Assembly (NCBI GenBank): GCA_963575745.1
Contig: CAUYUJ010015031.1
Coordinates: 202,234 to 239,733 of the forward strand
From: Prorocentrum cordatum
Lineage: Eukaryota; Sar; Dinophyceae; Prorocentrales; Prorocentraceae
Length of the DNA stretch: 37,500 bases
Direction: 5' to 3'
This document shows, in pieces, positions 1 to 11,518 of this stretch. Each line of letters opens with the position of its first letter. The stretch's first letter is position 1. The notes beneath the pieces are model-generated. The model had not been told where the DNA came from, did not search any database, and saw nothing but the letters and a program-made list of their open reading frames with translations. Both the position numbers and the translations under genes were made by a program.

Positions 1-505
1 GGTGGATCACGCTCTCTCACATATCCAGAGACCTCGAGGTTGAGCAGGCGAAGGAAGGCATTTACCTTATGGAGACCTACTCTGCCTTGGGAACGGGGTC
101 TTCGCTGTGGCCCGAAGCGAGTCCGACGCGGACTCGACATGGGTCCGACGTGGAGTCGACGCGGACTCGACACGAATAGCGGCTTGGTTGGACAGACACG
201 TTATCCCGAATATGCAGCATTGTGGGGGGGGGTCATGGATAGTGCGTCTCTCCGTTTCGCCACGCCGTGCCTCCCTCGCTGTTCTCACAGAGCGTCGTCG
301 GGCGACTTGATGGTGCCTCCAGGTCTGGTCATCCTGCGGAGGCTGCTTCTTCGAAGGCGCCGGCCTTGCATCTATAGATAAGGCCCGCGCCTTCTGAGAA
401 CTAGTGGTGTTTCTAAGAAGCTCTCCCCTCACCCTCTGCTCGTGGCTGACCTCTCCTCCGCTCGCTGGTGCCTTGTTACCTTTGTGAAAGCTGCCGTGAT
501 GCGTG
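1..505. other. Non-coding leader, short CG-rich inverted repeats
   Basis: No convincing exon is seen. Positions about 118-172 carry repeated and mutually inverted GAGTC/GACTC words (for example GAGTCGACGCGGACTCGAC), which could fold back. The reading frames here have no recognisable domain and no consistent splice sites. Confidence 0.4.
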
Positions 506-642
506 CCTCCTCCTCCTCCTCCTCCTCCTCCTCTTCCTCCTCCTCATCCTCCTCCTCCTCCTCCTCCTCTTCCTCCTCCTCCTCCTCCTCCTCCTCCTCC
601 TCCTGTTCCTCCTCCTCCTCCTCCTCCTCCTCCTCCTCCTCC
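506..642. repeat. (TCC)n microsatellite
   Basis: An almost pure TCC repeat of about 135 bases with a few single-base interruptions. It is a polypyrimidine/polypurine mirror tract able in principle to form triplex DNA. The Ser, Leu or Pro runs of frames crossing it, and the Glu runs on the other strand, are repeat translations and not genes. Confidence 0.95.
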
Positions 643-1308
643 GGTCTCTGCCGCACCCGGAGCGGAGCGTACGGTTTACTCGACAGGCGCGGCTGTCGCC
701 CCTTTTCCTTTGCTTCCTGTCTCTCGGGAGGGGAGAAACACACAGACACACTTGATCGTCGTCTCCCGGGAGAATACGGGCAAACATGGGAAGCGGGGAG
801 GAAGACGAACACCCAGAAAACATGATATAGCATATGGGGGATCCTTGGATTTGTGTTTATTCAGTTGTGTGTCCCCGGGCCCCTTCATTGTCTCTCCTCC
901 GGCAAGGGGGGCATGAGGCGGAGGGCTTTGCCGGGGAGGAAGCAGGCCCGAGGCTCATAAGCCGAGCTTTCTGTTGTTGGGGTGGGACGCTCGCTGAGGG
1001 GCAGTGACCGTGATTTGTGTTCCTGGGGCGACGGATGAGTGGGCAATGCTCGTAGGGTAAGAGCAAGCCTCAGCAGACCAATCGTTGGCAAGAGCAAATC
1101 TGAGATCTCAGCCTCTTGCGAACGGGGGTCGTAAGGATTGCGATTGACGGATCAAGCGCGCCGGCCGAGTGCGTTGGGATGTGGCCCTGGAGAGAGCGTT
1201 GCCCCCCCTCCGCGACCTCCAAGTTCCAACAGGGGGAATAGGCACAGACTTAACTGAGCGCCGATTCCTATTGGACGCATGGGAAGAAAGATATGGATAT
1301 TGGGAAGG
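643..1308. other. Unique-looking DNA, nothing recognised
   Basis: No RNA gene, no long clean exon and no clear repeat. Short open frames overlap each other on both strands without recognisable content. Confidence 0.4.
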
Positions 1309-1394
1309 AGGAGGAGGAGGAGGAGGAGGAAAATGAGGAGGTGGAGTAGGAAGAGGAGGAGGAGGAGGAGAAGAAGGATGAGGAGGAGGAGGAA
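1309..1394. repeat. (GGA)n microsatellite
   Basis: Interrupted GGA/GAA repeat, the purine strand being +, opposite in orientation to the tract at 506-642. Confidence 0.9.
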
Positions 1395-1529
1395 CGCTCC
1401 TCGGGGAGCTGACTGGGACTCCGCTCGGAACCGTCAGGCCCTTCGGTGGGCCGACTGGGGCTGGGCGCGAGACCGTCGGCTCCATAGAGCGAACAGGGGC
1501 TGCGCGCGGACCGCTGGGCTCACGTCGCC

Positions 1530-1712
1530 ACGTGTCGGATGGCTGCCCATGGCCAGCTCAAAGTCGCCACGTACGCTGGACCAGAAGTGCTGGCAGTCCA
1601 CAGTCGGCAAGGGGCTGGAGATTCGACGACACTTCGGGCAGACCGCAGTCGACATGAGGCCGAGAACGACGTGCTTGCCCGTAACATGGGCACATGACCA
1701 CCGATGTAGGCA
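1530..1712 (-). other. Weak candidate minus-strand exon with Cys pairs
   Basis: One minus frame reads through this stretch with spaced cysteines and histidines, including a CPKCRR motif and a later VDCQHFW segment, and is less biased than its surroundings. No splice sites could be paired with another exon, and a second frame is also open. It may be an isolated exon or chance; the function is unknown. Confidence 0.15.
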
Positions 1713-2248
1713 ACACCTTCGGGGGGCTCGGCGGCATCGCGCTCGCAGAGCCCTACACCATCATCAAGCCCCCCCTTGGCGGTGAGCGTGCCTACCCCTC
1801 GGCAGATGGGCTGGGGGGGGGAAAAGGAGACGGCTCCCCTCTGAGACGGGGCTTGACGGGCGCCCACCCGAGGCCTTCGGAGGCCGTCATCCCCCTCCCA
1901 TCCTTTCGTGAGGGCCCTTGAGGCGTTCTCTTCCCCCCCCCTCGGCCTGGCCTCGGTACTACGGTGTCGCCTGGCCCCATGCCGTTTCCCCTCCTCGTCT
2001 TGAGCCCTGGAGGCGTCCTCCCCCCGTCTCTGGCCTGGGTGGGGGCCGTGTGCGTGCACAGCCGTTTTCGGTCGCTTGGCTCGGCTCTCGCTCGCTCCTG
2101 GCGCGCGTTCGTGTGGGGATCGCCTTGTCGTTCGCTCGTCGGTGCGTGCGCGGCACGTCCGAGCACGCAGCCCGCGGCGTCCGCGCGGGGCCGCGCGGGC
2201 GGCGCGGGGCTAATTACGCGGATGGACCGCTCGTGGCCCGCAGAGTCA

Positions 2249-2352
2249 GGAGGAGGAAGGAGGAGGAGGAGGAGGAGGAGGAGGCGGAGGAGGAGGAGGA
2301 GGAGGCGGAGGAGGAGGCGGAGGAGGAGGAGGAGGGAGGAGGAGGAAGAGCA
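2249..2352. repeat. (GGA)n/(GGC) microsatellite
   Basis: GGA repeat with periodic GGC substitutions, about 100 bases, purine strand +. The flanks (1,900-2,250 and 2,350-2,550) are very GC-rich and contain no gene that I recognise. Confidence 0.9.
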
Positions 2353-2589
2353 CGGTCAGATGCTGGGAGCCGTGCCTGGTGCTCCGTGTGCCCCCGGGGG
2401 CCCCCTCGGAGATGGGGCGTGGCGTGCGCCGGGGCGCCCCCCGCGCTGCCGCCTGCCCCTCCGGGGGGCCTCCTGGCGCCCCGGGCCGCGGCGCTCCCCG
2501 CGGAGGGCCAAGGGGCCATCCCTGAGCGTCCCTCCGTAGGAGGAGTACGGTAGGTTTGCGTCGTGTCGACCAGCGGCGACCCCAGCGCG

Positions 2590-2685
2590 GGCGTTCAAGG
2601 TTGAACGCCGCCGGCGACCCAGAATCGATCGATGTTGAACGATCGGACGTTGCGGCAGCGGCCGATCGTTCAAGGTTGAACGATC
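2590..2685. repeat. Palindromes with shared centre TTCAAGGTTGAA
   Basis: Two hairpins share the centre TTCAA-GG-TTGAA but have different, fully paired arms: GGCG/CGCC at 2590-2609 and GATCG/CGATC at 2664-2685. A third half-site, TTGAACGATCGG at 2635-2646, is an exact inverted copy of 2662-2673. The block is not coding. Confidence 0.75.
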
Positions 2686-3021
2686 CCTGCGGTGTCAAAA
2701 ACAAACGCTGGGGTCGGCACGACGCGAACCTGCCGTATCCAAAAGTAGTCCAAATATAATAGTACGGGGAGGTTTTTTTACGTGATTGTTGTTGGACATC
2801 TTTGATTCTGTTCAGATGTTTATTTTTCTCCCAAAATCCGCCTGCGGGGGGACACCCGACCTAAGTGTAGCTCTCGTCGCCCTGCTGTGAATCCCCCGCC
2901 TCGCCCCGCCAGTGGGCGACCTCAGGCGCCACGAGCAGGGTTCGTTGCGCTTCCTCCGGTTCGCCTCGATTCGACTTCGATCGAAGCAGAATCTTACACA
3001 TCAACAGAAACTTGTGGCGCT

Positions 3022-3129
3022 CCGCGCGGATTTCTGGGATCCGCGCTGGGCCCCCCTGGCGGCGCCGCCCCTGGCGCGCTCCGCGCGCCAGGGAGGGGGG
3101 GCCAGCGCAGATCCAAAAAATCCGCGCGG
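3022..3129. repeat. Large imperfect inverted repeat
   Basis: The arm at 3022-3062 is the imperfect reverse complement of 3086-3129, both containing CCGCGCGGAT-like ends and a C-run or G-run. Inside is a perfect 10-bp hairpin at 3070-3092 with arms CCTGGCGCGC and GCGCGCCAGG and loop TCC. Overall it is a cruciform-capable structure of about 108 bases. A minus-strand frame crosses it but is not recognised. Confidence 0.75.
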
Positions 3130-4429
3130 TCCGTCGACAGTGGATGTTTATGCGATATGTTCCTCTATTCGATGCATTCCGATTCCGTTTTGGGTTCCGA
3201 TTTGGATCCCGATTTGGATTCCGATTTCTCAATGAGGCATTTTTGCTCAACCGATTTCCATCGATTCGATTCTGCGCGAGACGCGAGCGTCTCGCTCTGC
3301 TACTTTGCTCTACTTTGCTACTGCCGGTTCGCCTTTTCGATTCGAATCGATTACGGACTCTCTTGCGCGAGACGCGAGCGTATCCGCGCCCTCGCGGTCT
3401 GGATTGTTGGCATCGCTCGGACGTGTGAACTGTTCCGGCGAGGAACATCGAGGAGCATTCTGGGCCCTCCTGCGAGAAAGGCGCGCACGACACGGACAAA
3501 GGCATGGGGAGTGAACGTCCGAGCAATGGCAGGGATTCCGGGGCGCTCCCGCGCATACGCGGTCGCACGGATATTTGGGGGAGGGAAAGGGACTCATACC
3601 ATTGGCCTTGTATCGCTCCCCCTTTTTGGGCCTCCTGAGAGGCCCTGGTCACCACCGCTGGATTCGCCCCAGAATTCTGGTCAGAACGCACCCCGGGAGA
3701 GGTCCAGGAAGTAGCGGCATCGTAACATTTTTGATTCCCCAGGCACGGGTCTCAGACGCAGACCCCTTCGGGTAATGAACACATCGCTTTTCAGCTTTTT
3801 GGTGCCCGCGTCCTTATTATACGGGTTGTTTGTAGTCCTCGATGGCGCTTCTGTTCATGATTCCATCCTCCTAGTGTCCACGCAGCCTTTTGCGCATGGG
3901 CATGGGTTATTCTGTGGGTGGGCGCACATGCTTGAACCGTTTCTCCGAATAGTCTGTCAGTTTTGGGCTGGCAAGCATTTGCACGGCAGGCAGGCATATT
4001 ATTCTTAAGGAGAAGCATCGACAATACGGAGCCCGAGTGCAACAAGTGTCGCAGTAGTGTGTTGAGGGCACGTGGGAGGAATGAGGAGGGAAGAGACGAA
4101 GGGCGAGTCAGAAGGTGGAAGACGACAGCAGCATTGTGGGTTCACTGCGCCGCCACAGATGCGCCGAACTTCTTCCTGAAGCGCTGGAGGACCGCCCGCC
4201 TGCAGAGCAGTGGCGACGACCGTGGCCGCCGTGCCGTGCTCTTCAAGAGCGGAGGCCCAGGCGAGGCTGCACTCGTGGAGATTTGCATGGAGATTTGCAT
4301 GGCCCGCGGTCGTCGCCCCAAGTTCGATGGTGTTGTAGTCGGCAAAGGGCCTTGGTCGAGTTTGGACCCCGAGGACTAGACGTAGCTTCCCACTTCCCCA
4401 TTGTTTCCCTGTATGTGAGACCCAGCGTC
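3130..4429. other. Low-information region, no gene recognised
   Basis: Contains GATTCCGATTT-type near-repeats at about 3170-3230 and repeated CTTTGCTCTACTTTGC words near 3300. At 4010-4390 both strands are open at once, so neither can be called coding without an alignment. Confidence 0.3.
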
Positions 4430-4680
4430 GTACGTACATACATATGTACGTATGCATGCGTGTACGCATGCATGTGTTTCTCATGTATATGTGTGTGCCT
4501 GTGTATATGTACACATGTGTGCACGTCTGCATGAATATATGTATGCATGCATGTACGTATGTATGTGTGTAGGTATGCATTAATGCATGCATGCACTCTT
4601 GCATGTATATGTGTTTCCATGTAGGTATGTATGCGTGTACGTATATGTGTGTACGCATGCATGCATAGGTGCGTGTATGT
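4430..4680. repeat. ATGT/ATGC-type microsatellite
   Basis: Degenerate alternating purine-pyrimidine repeat built of TATG, CATG and GTGTA words. The frames rich in His, Thr, Tyr and Met on the minus strand are repeat translations. Confidence 0.9.
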
Positions 4681-4892
4681 GATGATTACAAGCCAACACG
4701 ATGGTCGCCCCGTCAGGGAGGCGAGGATCATCGCGTGTGGCCCTGCTCGATCTCTGGGCGGGAGGGCTGCGATTCCACGGCTGGGGTGGCGGTCTGGGGC
4801 TGGTGTTCAGTATCGTTTAACCGATCCTTATCCCCATCCAAATCTACATTTGGAGGGTTTCCCCGAAGGGCTTAGGTGACCCGTCCGCCTCT

Positions 4893-4953
4893 CTCCTCCT
4901 CCTGCCCTTCCCCCTCCCCCTCCTCCTCCTCCTCCTCCTCCTCCTCCTCCTTG
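4893..4953. repeat. (TCC)n microsatellite
   Basis: Short CCT/TCC tract. It is followed by GC-rich DNA to about 5,470 and a pyrimidine-rich stretch to 5,710 without a recognisable gene. Confidence 0.85.
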
Positions 4954-5710
4954 CCCTCCCCTCTTCGGGTCGCCTACGGCCCCGGGGTAAACCGTCCATC
5001 CCCATCCCCATCCACATCTCGAGCCCCACCGTCTCACCACCTCAGTTGGGGATATGCCCCTCGAAACCCGAAGACAGCAGCCTATGCCCCCATCCAGGGG
5101 GGTAAATCGGCCAGTGGGGCCCAACCCACGCTTGTGGTGGCGGCGTGGGAAGCGCGCGGAGAGCCACGCGGCGTTTGGCGAGACGTCGGGCGACCTGAGG
5201 GGGGCACGCGTTCTGGCGTCGCGGCCCTGCACGCGGTGGCAGGGCGGAGGAGGTCGTAACGCAGCGAGCCCGCGCGCGACTAGGAACGCCCGAGCCCTCA
5301 AAGACCGCTGAGGGTCCTGCAGCAGCCAGCCGCCGAGGGGGAGGCACGCGTGCATGCCTGCAACGTCGCGCCGCCCCCCCATTGTATGGGCATGTGCTGG
5401 TGCGCCATGGGGCGCTTCTGTGTCTGGTGGCGGGCATGTGCTGCAGTGTTTATTTGCACACGTGTCCTCTTCCACGTTCTCTGTTCCCATCCTCTCTGCC
5501 ACTTGCCTTTTTCATCCTGCCCTTCCCTCTTTCCGGCTTTCCCTCATGTTCCCCAAGCCTCTCTCTTACCAGCTCCCACCCTCTTTTCTTTCTTACCCTG
5601 CGCCTTCTCCCTCAGTCATCCATCCTTCCTCTCTCCCGCCCCGTCCCCCGTCCCCGCCGTCCACTGCTCCCCATCCTCTCTCCCTTCCTCGACTTGCTCA
5701 TCCCTCATCC

Positions 5711-6480
5711 GCCCTGCCTGCAGACATGTGCATGTATATGCATGTATGTATATATAGATATGGATGCAGATGGTATTTGCATGTGTACACTTACACACAA
5801 CCATAAACACATACATGGGCTACCGCGCAATGACTATACTTACATACATGGGTGCATACATACACACATGTATATATAAACATATGTATGTGTGTATTCG
5901 TATGCGTGTCTGCGCGTGTATAAGCAGGATGAGCATATATGTTCATACACCTGTATACATGCATGGTTATGTGTATGCCTAGAGATGCCTCCCATTGTAT
6001 ATCGACATACGCATGCTTGCATCTCTATGTTCGTATGTATGAACGCACGCATGTAATGCAATGGAGTAAGCTGTAATGTAATGCCATGTGCTGCAATGTG
6101 TTGTAATGCCACGTAATGTCATGTATTGTCGTGTACTGCTGTCTATGTGTGTATGTATGTATGATTGTACCTGCGTGCGCACGCACGTGCGTACGCCCGT
6201 ACGTATGCAGGTATGCATGCATGCATGCATGTAGGTAGGTATGCATGTGTAAATGTACATATGTTATGCATGTGCGCAGGTATGTATGTATGCATGTAGG
6301 TACGTATGTATGGATGTATGTATGTATCCATATATGCATACACTCGTGTATGTATGTTTGTATCCACGTAGGTATGTATGTATAGAAGTATGCACACCTG
6401 CATGATCACATGCATGTATGTATGTACGCATGCATGCATACATGTATGTATGTATGTTTGTGCATCTGCATATACCTATA
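5711..6480. repeat. Long degenerate ATGT/ACAT microsatellite field
   Basis: Nearly 770 bases of TATG, CATG, TGTA and GTATG words with an internal TAATG/TGCAATG patch at 6050-6140. It is alternating purine-pyrimidine DNA and no reading frame in it is credible. Confidence 0.9.
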
Positions 6481-6533
6481 GCGGAAGACCTCGTCGGGGT
6501 CGGGGGAGGACGGGGCCATGACCATTACGACAA

Positions 6534-6554
6534 GTGTGTGTGTGTGTGTGTGCG

Positions 6555-6595
<41 letters not shown>
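6534..6595. repeat. (TG)n microsatellite
   Basis: About 60 bases of TG repeat with few GC interruptions, a potential Z-DNA tract. Confidence 0.95.
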
Positions 6596-6599
6596 CGGG

Positions 6600-8580
6600 G
6601 GCCGTGCCCGCCTTGGGGCGACCCAAAATCGCCCCGGAGAGCCACCATACAGCCGTCCAATTGGCCCACGACGGCCCCGAATCTCTCCCAAGACTGCCTC
6701 CAGGGGTCTGTCTGACGGCTCAAGTCCGCCTGCGGACGCGCTCCAAACAGCCCCGACGAGCCAAAAACCTCCAAACACCTCAGGGGAATCGATGAATTGT
6801 GCCGTCTCGCCTTTCCCCCTCCGATGGGCTCCTGAGTTTTCAAGATCGCCCCCCCGGAGCCCCACGACGCCCCCAAAAAAGTTCCCAAGAGGCGACAAGA
6901 AGCTCCAGAAGGCCCCTCAGCATCGGGGGGTCTCCAGCAGGTCACTCGGTATGCCCCTCGCGGACGGGCGTGTCAGGCTGCTGGGCCGACTTGCAGGTGA
7001 GCTCCGCCTGTGGACATCATCGCCTCTGCTTTTCAAGACCGCTTTGTTCTCGGACCGACCAACATAGGACGAAGAGATTTGCAGGTGACGCCCACATATT
7101 TTCAAAGATGCGGTTTCCGCTCATGAGTGTTCAGGAGCTGGTCGATCGTGTTCTCCCTCCATCCTGCTTTCCAGACTATCCTTGCCATTTCTTTTGATTG
7201 GTCTGCGACGGAGAGTTTTCAGCGGGTCACTCGGTATGCCAATCGCGCACAGGCGTGTCAGGCAGCTGGGCCGATTTGCAGGTGACCTCCAGCTGCAGAC
7301 CGCATCGCCTTTGCTGACCAACATTGTTTTGTTTTTGGACAGGCCAGACTTTTGTTCCGAAGAGAGCGCTCCAGGGCCGCGTGAGCCGCAGAGACCAAGG
7401 ATTATCTCGCCAAGCACAGCCCCAAGACCGTAACAGGCATCCAATGAAGCTCCTTCCAACGGCCCTCTAGACGGCCCCAAGACCGTGGTGGCGGAATCTG
7501 CCGTGAGTAGCAGCGAGGGGTGGAGGGCTTCGGAGGCACTGCGGGAGGGATGGCGGATCGAAGGAAGGGAATGAAAGAGAAGGAACGGGAGGCGGAAGAT
7601 GGGGTGGAGAGATTGGAAGTGCTTGAGGGTAGGAGAAGGCAGACTGAGCGGCGATTCGGATTTATCGCGTTGCATACGTGGGGGCAAGCAGGGGGGACAC
7701 TTTTCGCGTAATTAGTGTACGAACGCTGTGCTGTTCATGACGCGCGTTTGGTTCGCACTCGTCTCTCCGATGCTGCACACTGTAGAACCTGAGCGCGCGC
7801 GAAGCGCGTGCTTGGTTCTTGTGTGTATACATTTTCCTTACATTGGTTATATGATTTTTTGTATTGTCGTCACCTTGACCCCCCCCGGCCAGAACCTCCA
7901 GGATGCTCCAGGTGCACTTTGGACGCCCCTGCTGGATCTAGGCTCACATCGGTCAAAAGGGTGACCGAATGGCCCCGCGATTTCCCATGGTTTTCATATG
8001 ATTTTGGGAATGATCTGTTTTCGGTCTTCGGGCGTCCGAGACCGCCCAGGAGGCTTGATAATCGGTCCACGACGACTGAAAATGGCTTTGGGGCAGTCCA
8101 AGAGAGCCCCAAGAAGGCTCAACAGGGTCCGAGCCACATGACGGCCCAAGATGGCCCCACGACGCCCCCCGAACCAGTCCAAATCGTGACCCGGTCGTTC
8201 AGGGAGACCGCAGTTGGGAGCGGGGTGGCCCGAGGAAGCCCCAAGGGGCCCCCAGAAGGCGCCCAGGATGCTTCCAGAAGGCCCCAAGAAGCCCGGCAAC
8301 ATTTTCGTGAGGCCCCAAAGAAAGAGGCTCTCCAAGGAGAAACTTCCTCAAAAAGAGCTGAGGAGAATGGGGAATCATTCGCAGGGTAGAGCGAGTATGA
8401 GGAAGAGGCAGAGGGAACATGAGAGAAGGACAGCGCAGCAGATTCTTAGACGATATCGGAGCAGAAAACAAGGACTTATCGCTCACTTGTTGGTTTTCCC
8501 TTCCAGCCCTTCTGTCTGCATGCCGATCTCTTCAAGGACCAAGGTGCATGGCGCGAAGCGCCAGTCTTGCATACAGATAG
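6600..8580. other. Degenerate GGCCCCAAGA repeat field with a direct duplication
   Basis: Words such as GCCCCAAGA, CCCAAGA and GACCGCCC recur at 6600-6910 and 8040-8340 without a fixed period. In the middle, about 6937-7060 and 7221-7345 are diverged direct copies: both contain GTCACTCGGTATGCC, a GGCGTGTCAGGC block and a TTGCAGGTGA block in the same order. No coding exon is supported. Confidence 0.5.
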
Positions 8581-8585
8581 GTAAG

Positions 8586-8662
8586 TGCAGTATCTGTATG
8601 TATATATATATATGTATTTATATATATACATGTACATATACATACATACATCTTCACACATA
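8586..8662. repeat. AT-rich TATA/TACA microsatellite
   Basis: Alternating TATATG and TACATA words over about 75 bases in otherwise GC-rich DNA. Confidence 0.85.
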
Positions 8663-8749
8663 TTAGCCTTTAGCCCATCCCGCCACCCTGGCTGGGTTGT
8701 GGGCCATAAGCCTCTACGTTTTTTCGCTGGGATGTCGCGGGCGGCCTCT

Positions 8750-9290
8750 CGAGGGCCTCCTGGGGGCGGTTGTGAGGCGACCTCTTGGGCATCTTGTGGG
8801 GCCTTTTCGATGCCTTTTGGGGCCTCCTCGGGGCCCCTTGGGGCGGAAGACTCGCGTGTTCGGTTCGTGTTCGCTCTCGTGGGCCCGTCTTGGGGCTCTC
8901 TATGGGCCCTCTTGGGCCGTCTTGGGGGTCGCTTTTGGCTTCTTGGGCCGTCTTGGAGCCCTCTTGGGCCCTCTTGGGCCCTCTTGGGCCGATCTTGGGG
9001 GCCTCTTGGGCCGATCTTGGGGGCCTCTTGGGCCGTCTTGGAGCGTCGGGAAGCCGAAAAGGTGGAAACGCCCAAATCTCTCCAAAACCTGAGGAAAGGC
9101 AATCTCTTGGGGCCTTTTTGAGAGTGCTCTTGGAGGCTTCCTGGGCCGTCTGGGGGCCACCTTGGGCGTCTTGGAGAGATCTGTGGAATCTCGGAGCTCT
9201 CTTGTATCATCTTGAGGTGTTCTTGGCGGCCTCTTGGCCTTTCTTGGGGCTCTCTCGACGGCCTCGAGGGCGGCGCCCAGGAGAAAACCA
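8750..9290. repeat. CTTGGGCC-type degenerate tandem repeat
   Basis: Words such as TCTTGGGCC, CTCTTGGGG and GGCCTCTTGGG recur at short irregular spacing. This is the reverse-strand counterpart of the GCCCCAAGA field at 6.6-8.3 kb. Frames rich in Leu, Gly, Pro, Ser and Trp are repeat translations. Confidence 0.7.
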
Positions 9291-9528
9291 TCTCTGACCC
9301 GAGTCGCCCAGGACCTGCCCAGGGTACTTTTCGCCCGGGGACCCCCAGGGGCCGCCCCGCGCGGGCGAAGTAGAGTTATTGTAAAGCAGTTGCCGGAGAT
9401 CTCAGCACGCCTCTGGCCCGTTGGGCCGGCGAATTTGGTTCTGGTAGGTTTCAGGGGTCTCGATGGACATTTGGCGTGGTTCTACGAGGAGTGGGGAAAA
9501 GAATGGCACGGGGAGATGAAGGGGGAAG

Positions 9529-9620
9529 CGCGAGGAGGAGGAGCATGAGGAGGAGGGAGGTGGTTGGAAGAGGAGGAGGAGGAGGAGGAGGAGGGAGGAG
9601 GAGGGCGGAGGCGGAGGAGA
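9529..9620. repeat. (GGA)n microsatellite
   Basis: GGA repeat with GAT and GCG interruptions, purine strand +. Confidence 0.85.
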
Positions 9621-9828
9621 AGACTGAGAAGTGGGTGTGGGAAAGGGAGGTGCAGGGAGGAGAGTGAGGAAAAGGCGGGTAGGCGGACTAACGAGGTAGG
9701 GGATCAGGAGGTCGGGGGGAGCGAGCGGGGAGGCAGTGAGGCGAGGAGTGGCCCGCCCACGCACGGCCGCCAGGATAAAGTTCAAGCAGCGGCACGGCGT
9801 CAAGAGGAGGGCTCCCTGGTTCCATCTC

Positions 9829-10129
9829 CCTCGTCCATCCCTCCTCTCCCCCCCCTCTCTCTCTCCTCAATCCCATACCCCCCCATGTTGCCCCCGCACA
9901 CATCATCCCTTCTCCCTCGCCCCCCCCCATCCTCCCACTGTCCACTTCGGTCACCCCCTCTCTTCCCCTTCTCCCCGCTTCCTTCTTCTTCCGTCTCCCT
10001 CATCCCCCCTCAACCTCCCCCCTCCCCCCATCCTGTTCGCGATCCACTCCCCATCCCACCCGCATGCGCCTCCTGCATCCTCCTCTCTCCTCCCTTCTCT
10101 TCCTCCTCCCCCGTCCCCGCTCCTCCCAG
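9829..10129 (+). other. 300-base pyrimidine tract ending in a splice acceptor
   Basis: Almost entirely C and T on the + strand, ending CTCCTCCCAG|G immediately before a coding-like exon. It could serve as an exaggerated polypyrimidine tract of an intron. Confidence 0.6.
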
Positions 10130-10187
10130 GCGGGTGCGCAAGCACTACCTCAGCAACTGGATTCCCTGGCTGTGGCGCGCGCAGAAG
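10130..10187 (+). CDS. Gene A, internal exon (unrecognised protein)
   Basis: The acceptor CCTCCCAG|G opens a short frame containing RKHYLSNWIPWLW, unlike the biased DNA around it. The frame can leave at AAG|GCCCTC, a GC-type donor, in phase 0. The next candidate exon at 16008 starts in phase 0 and the exon after it begins in phase 2, matching the donors in front of each. The protein family is not recognised; it is basic and rich in Trp and aromatic residues. The exon that should precede it was not found, and the intron to 16008 would be about 5.8 kb, so further exons between them are possible. Confidence 0.4.
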
Positions 10188-10389
10188 GCCCTCCCCCAGC
10201 GCTTGCTCGCCGCCCCCCCTCTGCCTTTCCGCGCTGGACCTGCGGCGTTCGGGCAGAGACGTGCGGCCAGAGTCGCCATGGGGCAAGCGGGTCCAGAGAG
10301 GGAAGTGTGTCCTACCAGCATGAGGCATCTCCGGGTCCCCCCAATGCTTGGCATCGCGGCAACGCCAACGTTCACCAGTCAACGAGAAC

Positions 10390-10470
10390 AACGTTGATTT
10401 CGTCGTTATCGTTGTCGTTGTTCCCGTTGTTATCGTTGCCGCTGTTATCGTTGTCACTATCTTGCGCGCC
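10390..10470. repeat. (GTTATC/GTTGTC)n microsatellite
   Basis: Degenerate hexamer repeat of GTTATCGTT and GTTGTC words, about 80 bases. Confidence 0.8.
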
Positions 10471-10479
10471 CAGATTGGG

Positions 10480-11270
10480 CCCCTCCGCGACCCCCTCGAG
10501 GCTCGCACCCGAAAGGTCGCTATTGCATAGGGTCGCACTTCTGCGTGTAGCCGAAGATTCGGGGAAACACCTCGGCCTCGAGGATCGATGGCCTTCTAGG
10601 ATGCAACTCCTGGGAGGTTGAATTCCGTATCGGCGCAAGTATTGTCGCGGTCGCGGTCGATAATCGGCTTAATTTGGGCTGGTTCAGCCGAGTTCAGCCA
10701 CATTCCGCGTCAACCCGGCTCAATCCGATTTCATTTTTGGGTTTCATCCAGCTTGATCCAGTGAGTTGGCACCTCAATCGGACTCAGTCGCCCCTCAGCG
10801 TGCCAGCGAGAACCTCCCCAGGAGTTGCCTCCGAAGGTCTCGAGGGTCTCTGTAGGCCTTGGGGTCCTCCCCGAGCCGCCCGTGCCCCGCGCGCTCCTTC
10901 CCATCGGCCTCCTCGAGACCTGGCGGGACAGGGACGAGGATAGGTCCGTTCCAGAGCGTTCCGTAATGCGCTCCGAGCCTCTCGGAACGCTCGGAGCAGG
11001 CCGCGGCGCCAGAGACATCCTCCAGAGCCGCGGGATCTCAGAGATTCTCGGATTGATCCTCGCCCAAATTTGTCCTCGCCCTGGCTTCGTCCTATCGGCG
11101 TCACCCCAACATATTTATACTATATGTGCGTCGCCCCCCCAGGGGCGATGCGCGCACCGAGAAATCTTCTGGTATACGCGTCGTGTCGGGTGCATTCTGG
11201 CCACACCGCTCGGGAAACGATCTACTACGAGATGGGGGTACCATATGTGCGGGCCGGACGCGCGCCTCCA
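10480..11270. other. No gene recognised
   Basis: Ordinary GC-rich DNA with two related CGCGCTCCTTCCCATCGGCCTCCTCGA sequences (10888-10914 and 11356-11382, each given here by position), showing a dispersed duplication. No coherent exon chain is seen. Confidence 0.35.
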
Positions 11271-11277
11271 AGGAATA

Positions 11278-11304
11278 CATATATATATATATATATATAT
11301 ATAG
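11278..11304. repeat. (AT)n microsatellite
   Basis: Pure AT dinucleotide run of about 27 bases. Confidence 0.95.
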
Positions 11305-11518
11305 ATGTAGATGTAGTACTAGTATGTCTCTGTGCGTCCCATCTTGGTCCCCCCGCGCGCTCCTTCCCATCGGCCTCCTCGACAGCGAGCGCGGGCGCGC
11401 GCGGGCGCGCGCGGGGGGTCGGCGCGCGGAGGTGGCGCAGCCGCCGCCGCTGCTGGTCCACGCGAGGAGCGGCGACGTGGCGGCGCAGGACGGGCCTCGT
11501 CCTGCGCCGCAGTACGGG

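Noticed and set aside
442-833. Long Ser-, Leu-, Pro- or Glu-run ORFs over the TCC tract
   Set aside because: They are translations of a triplet microsatellite, open in all frames.
5711-6480. His/Tyr/Thr/Met-rich minus-strand ORFs
   Set aside because: Produced by ATGT/ACAT repeats; no domain and several frames are open together.
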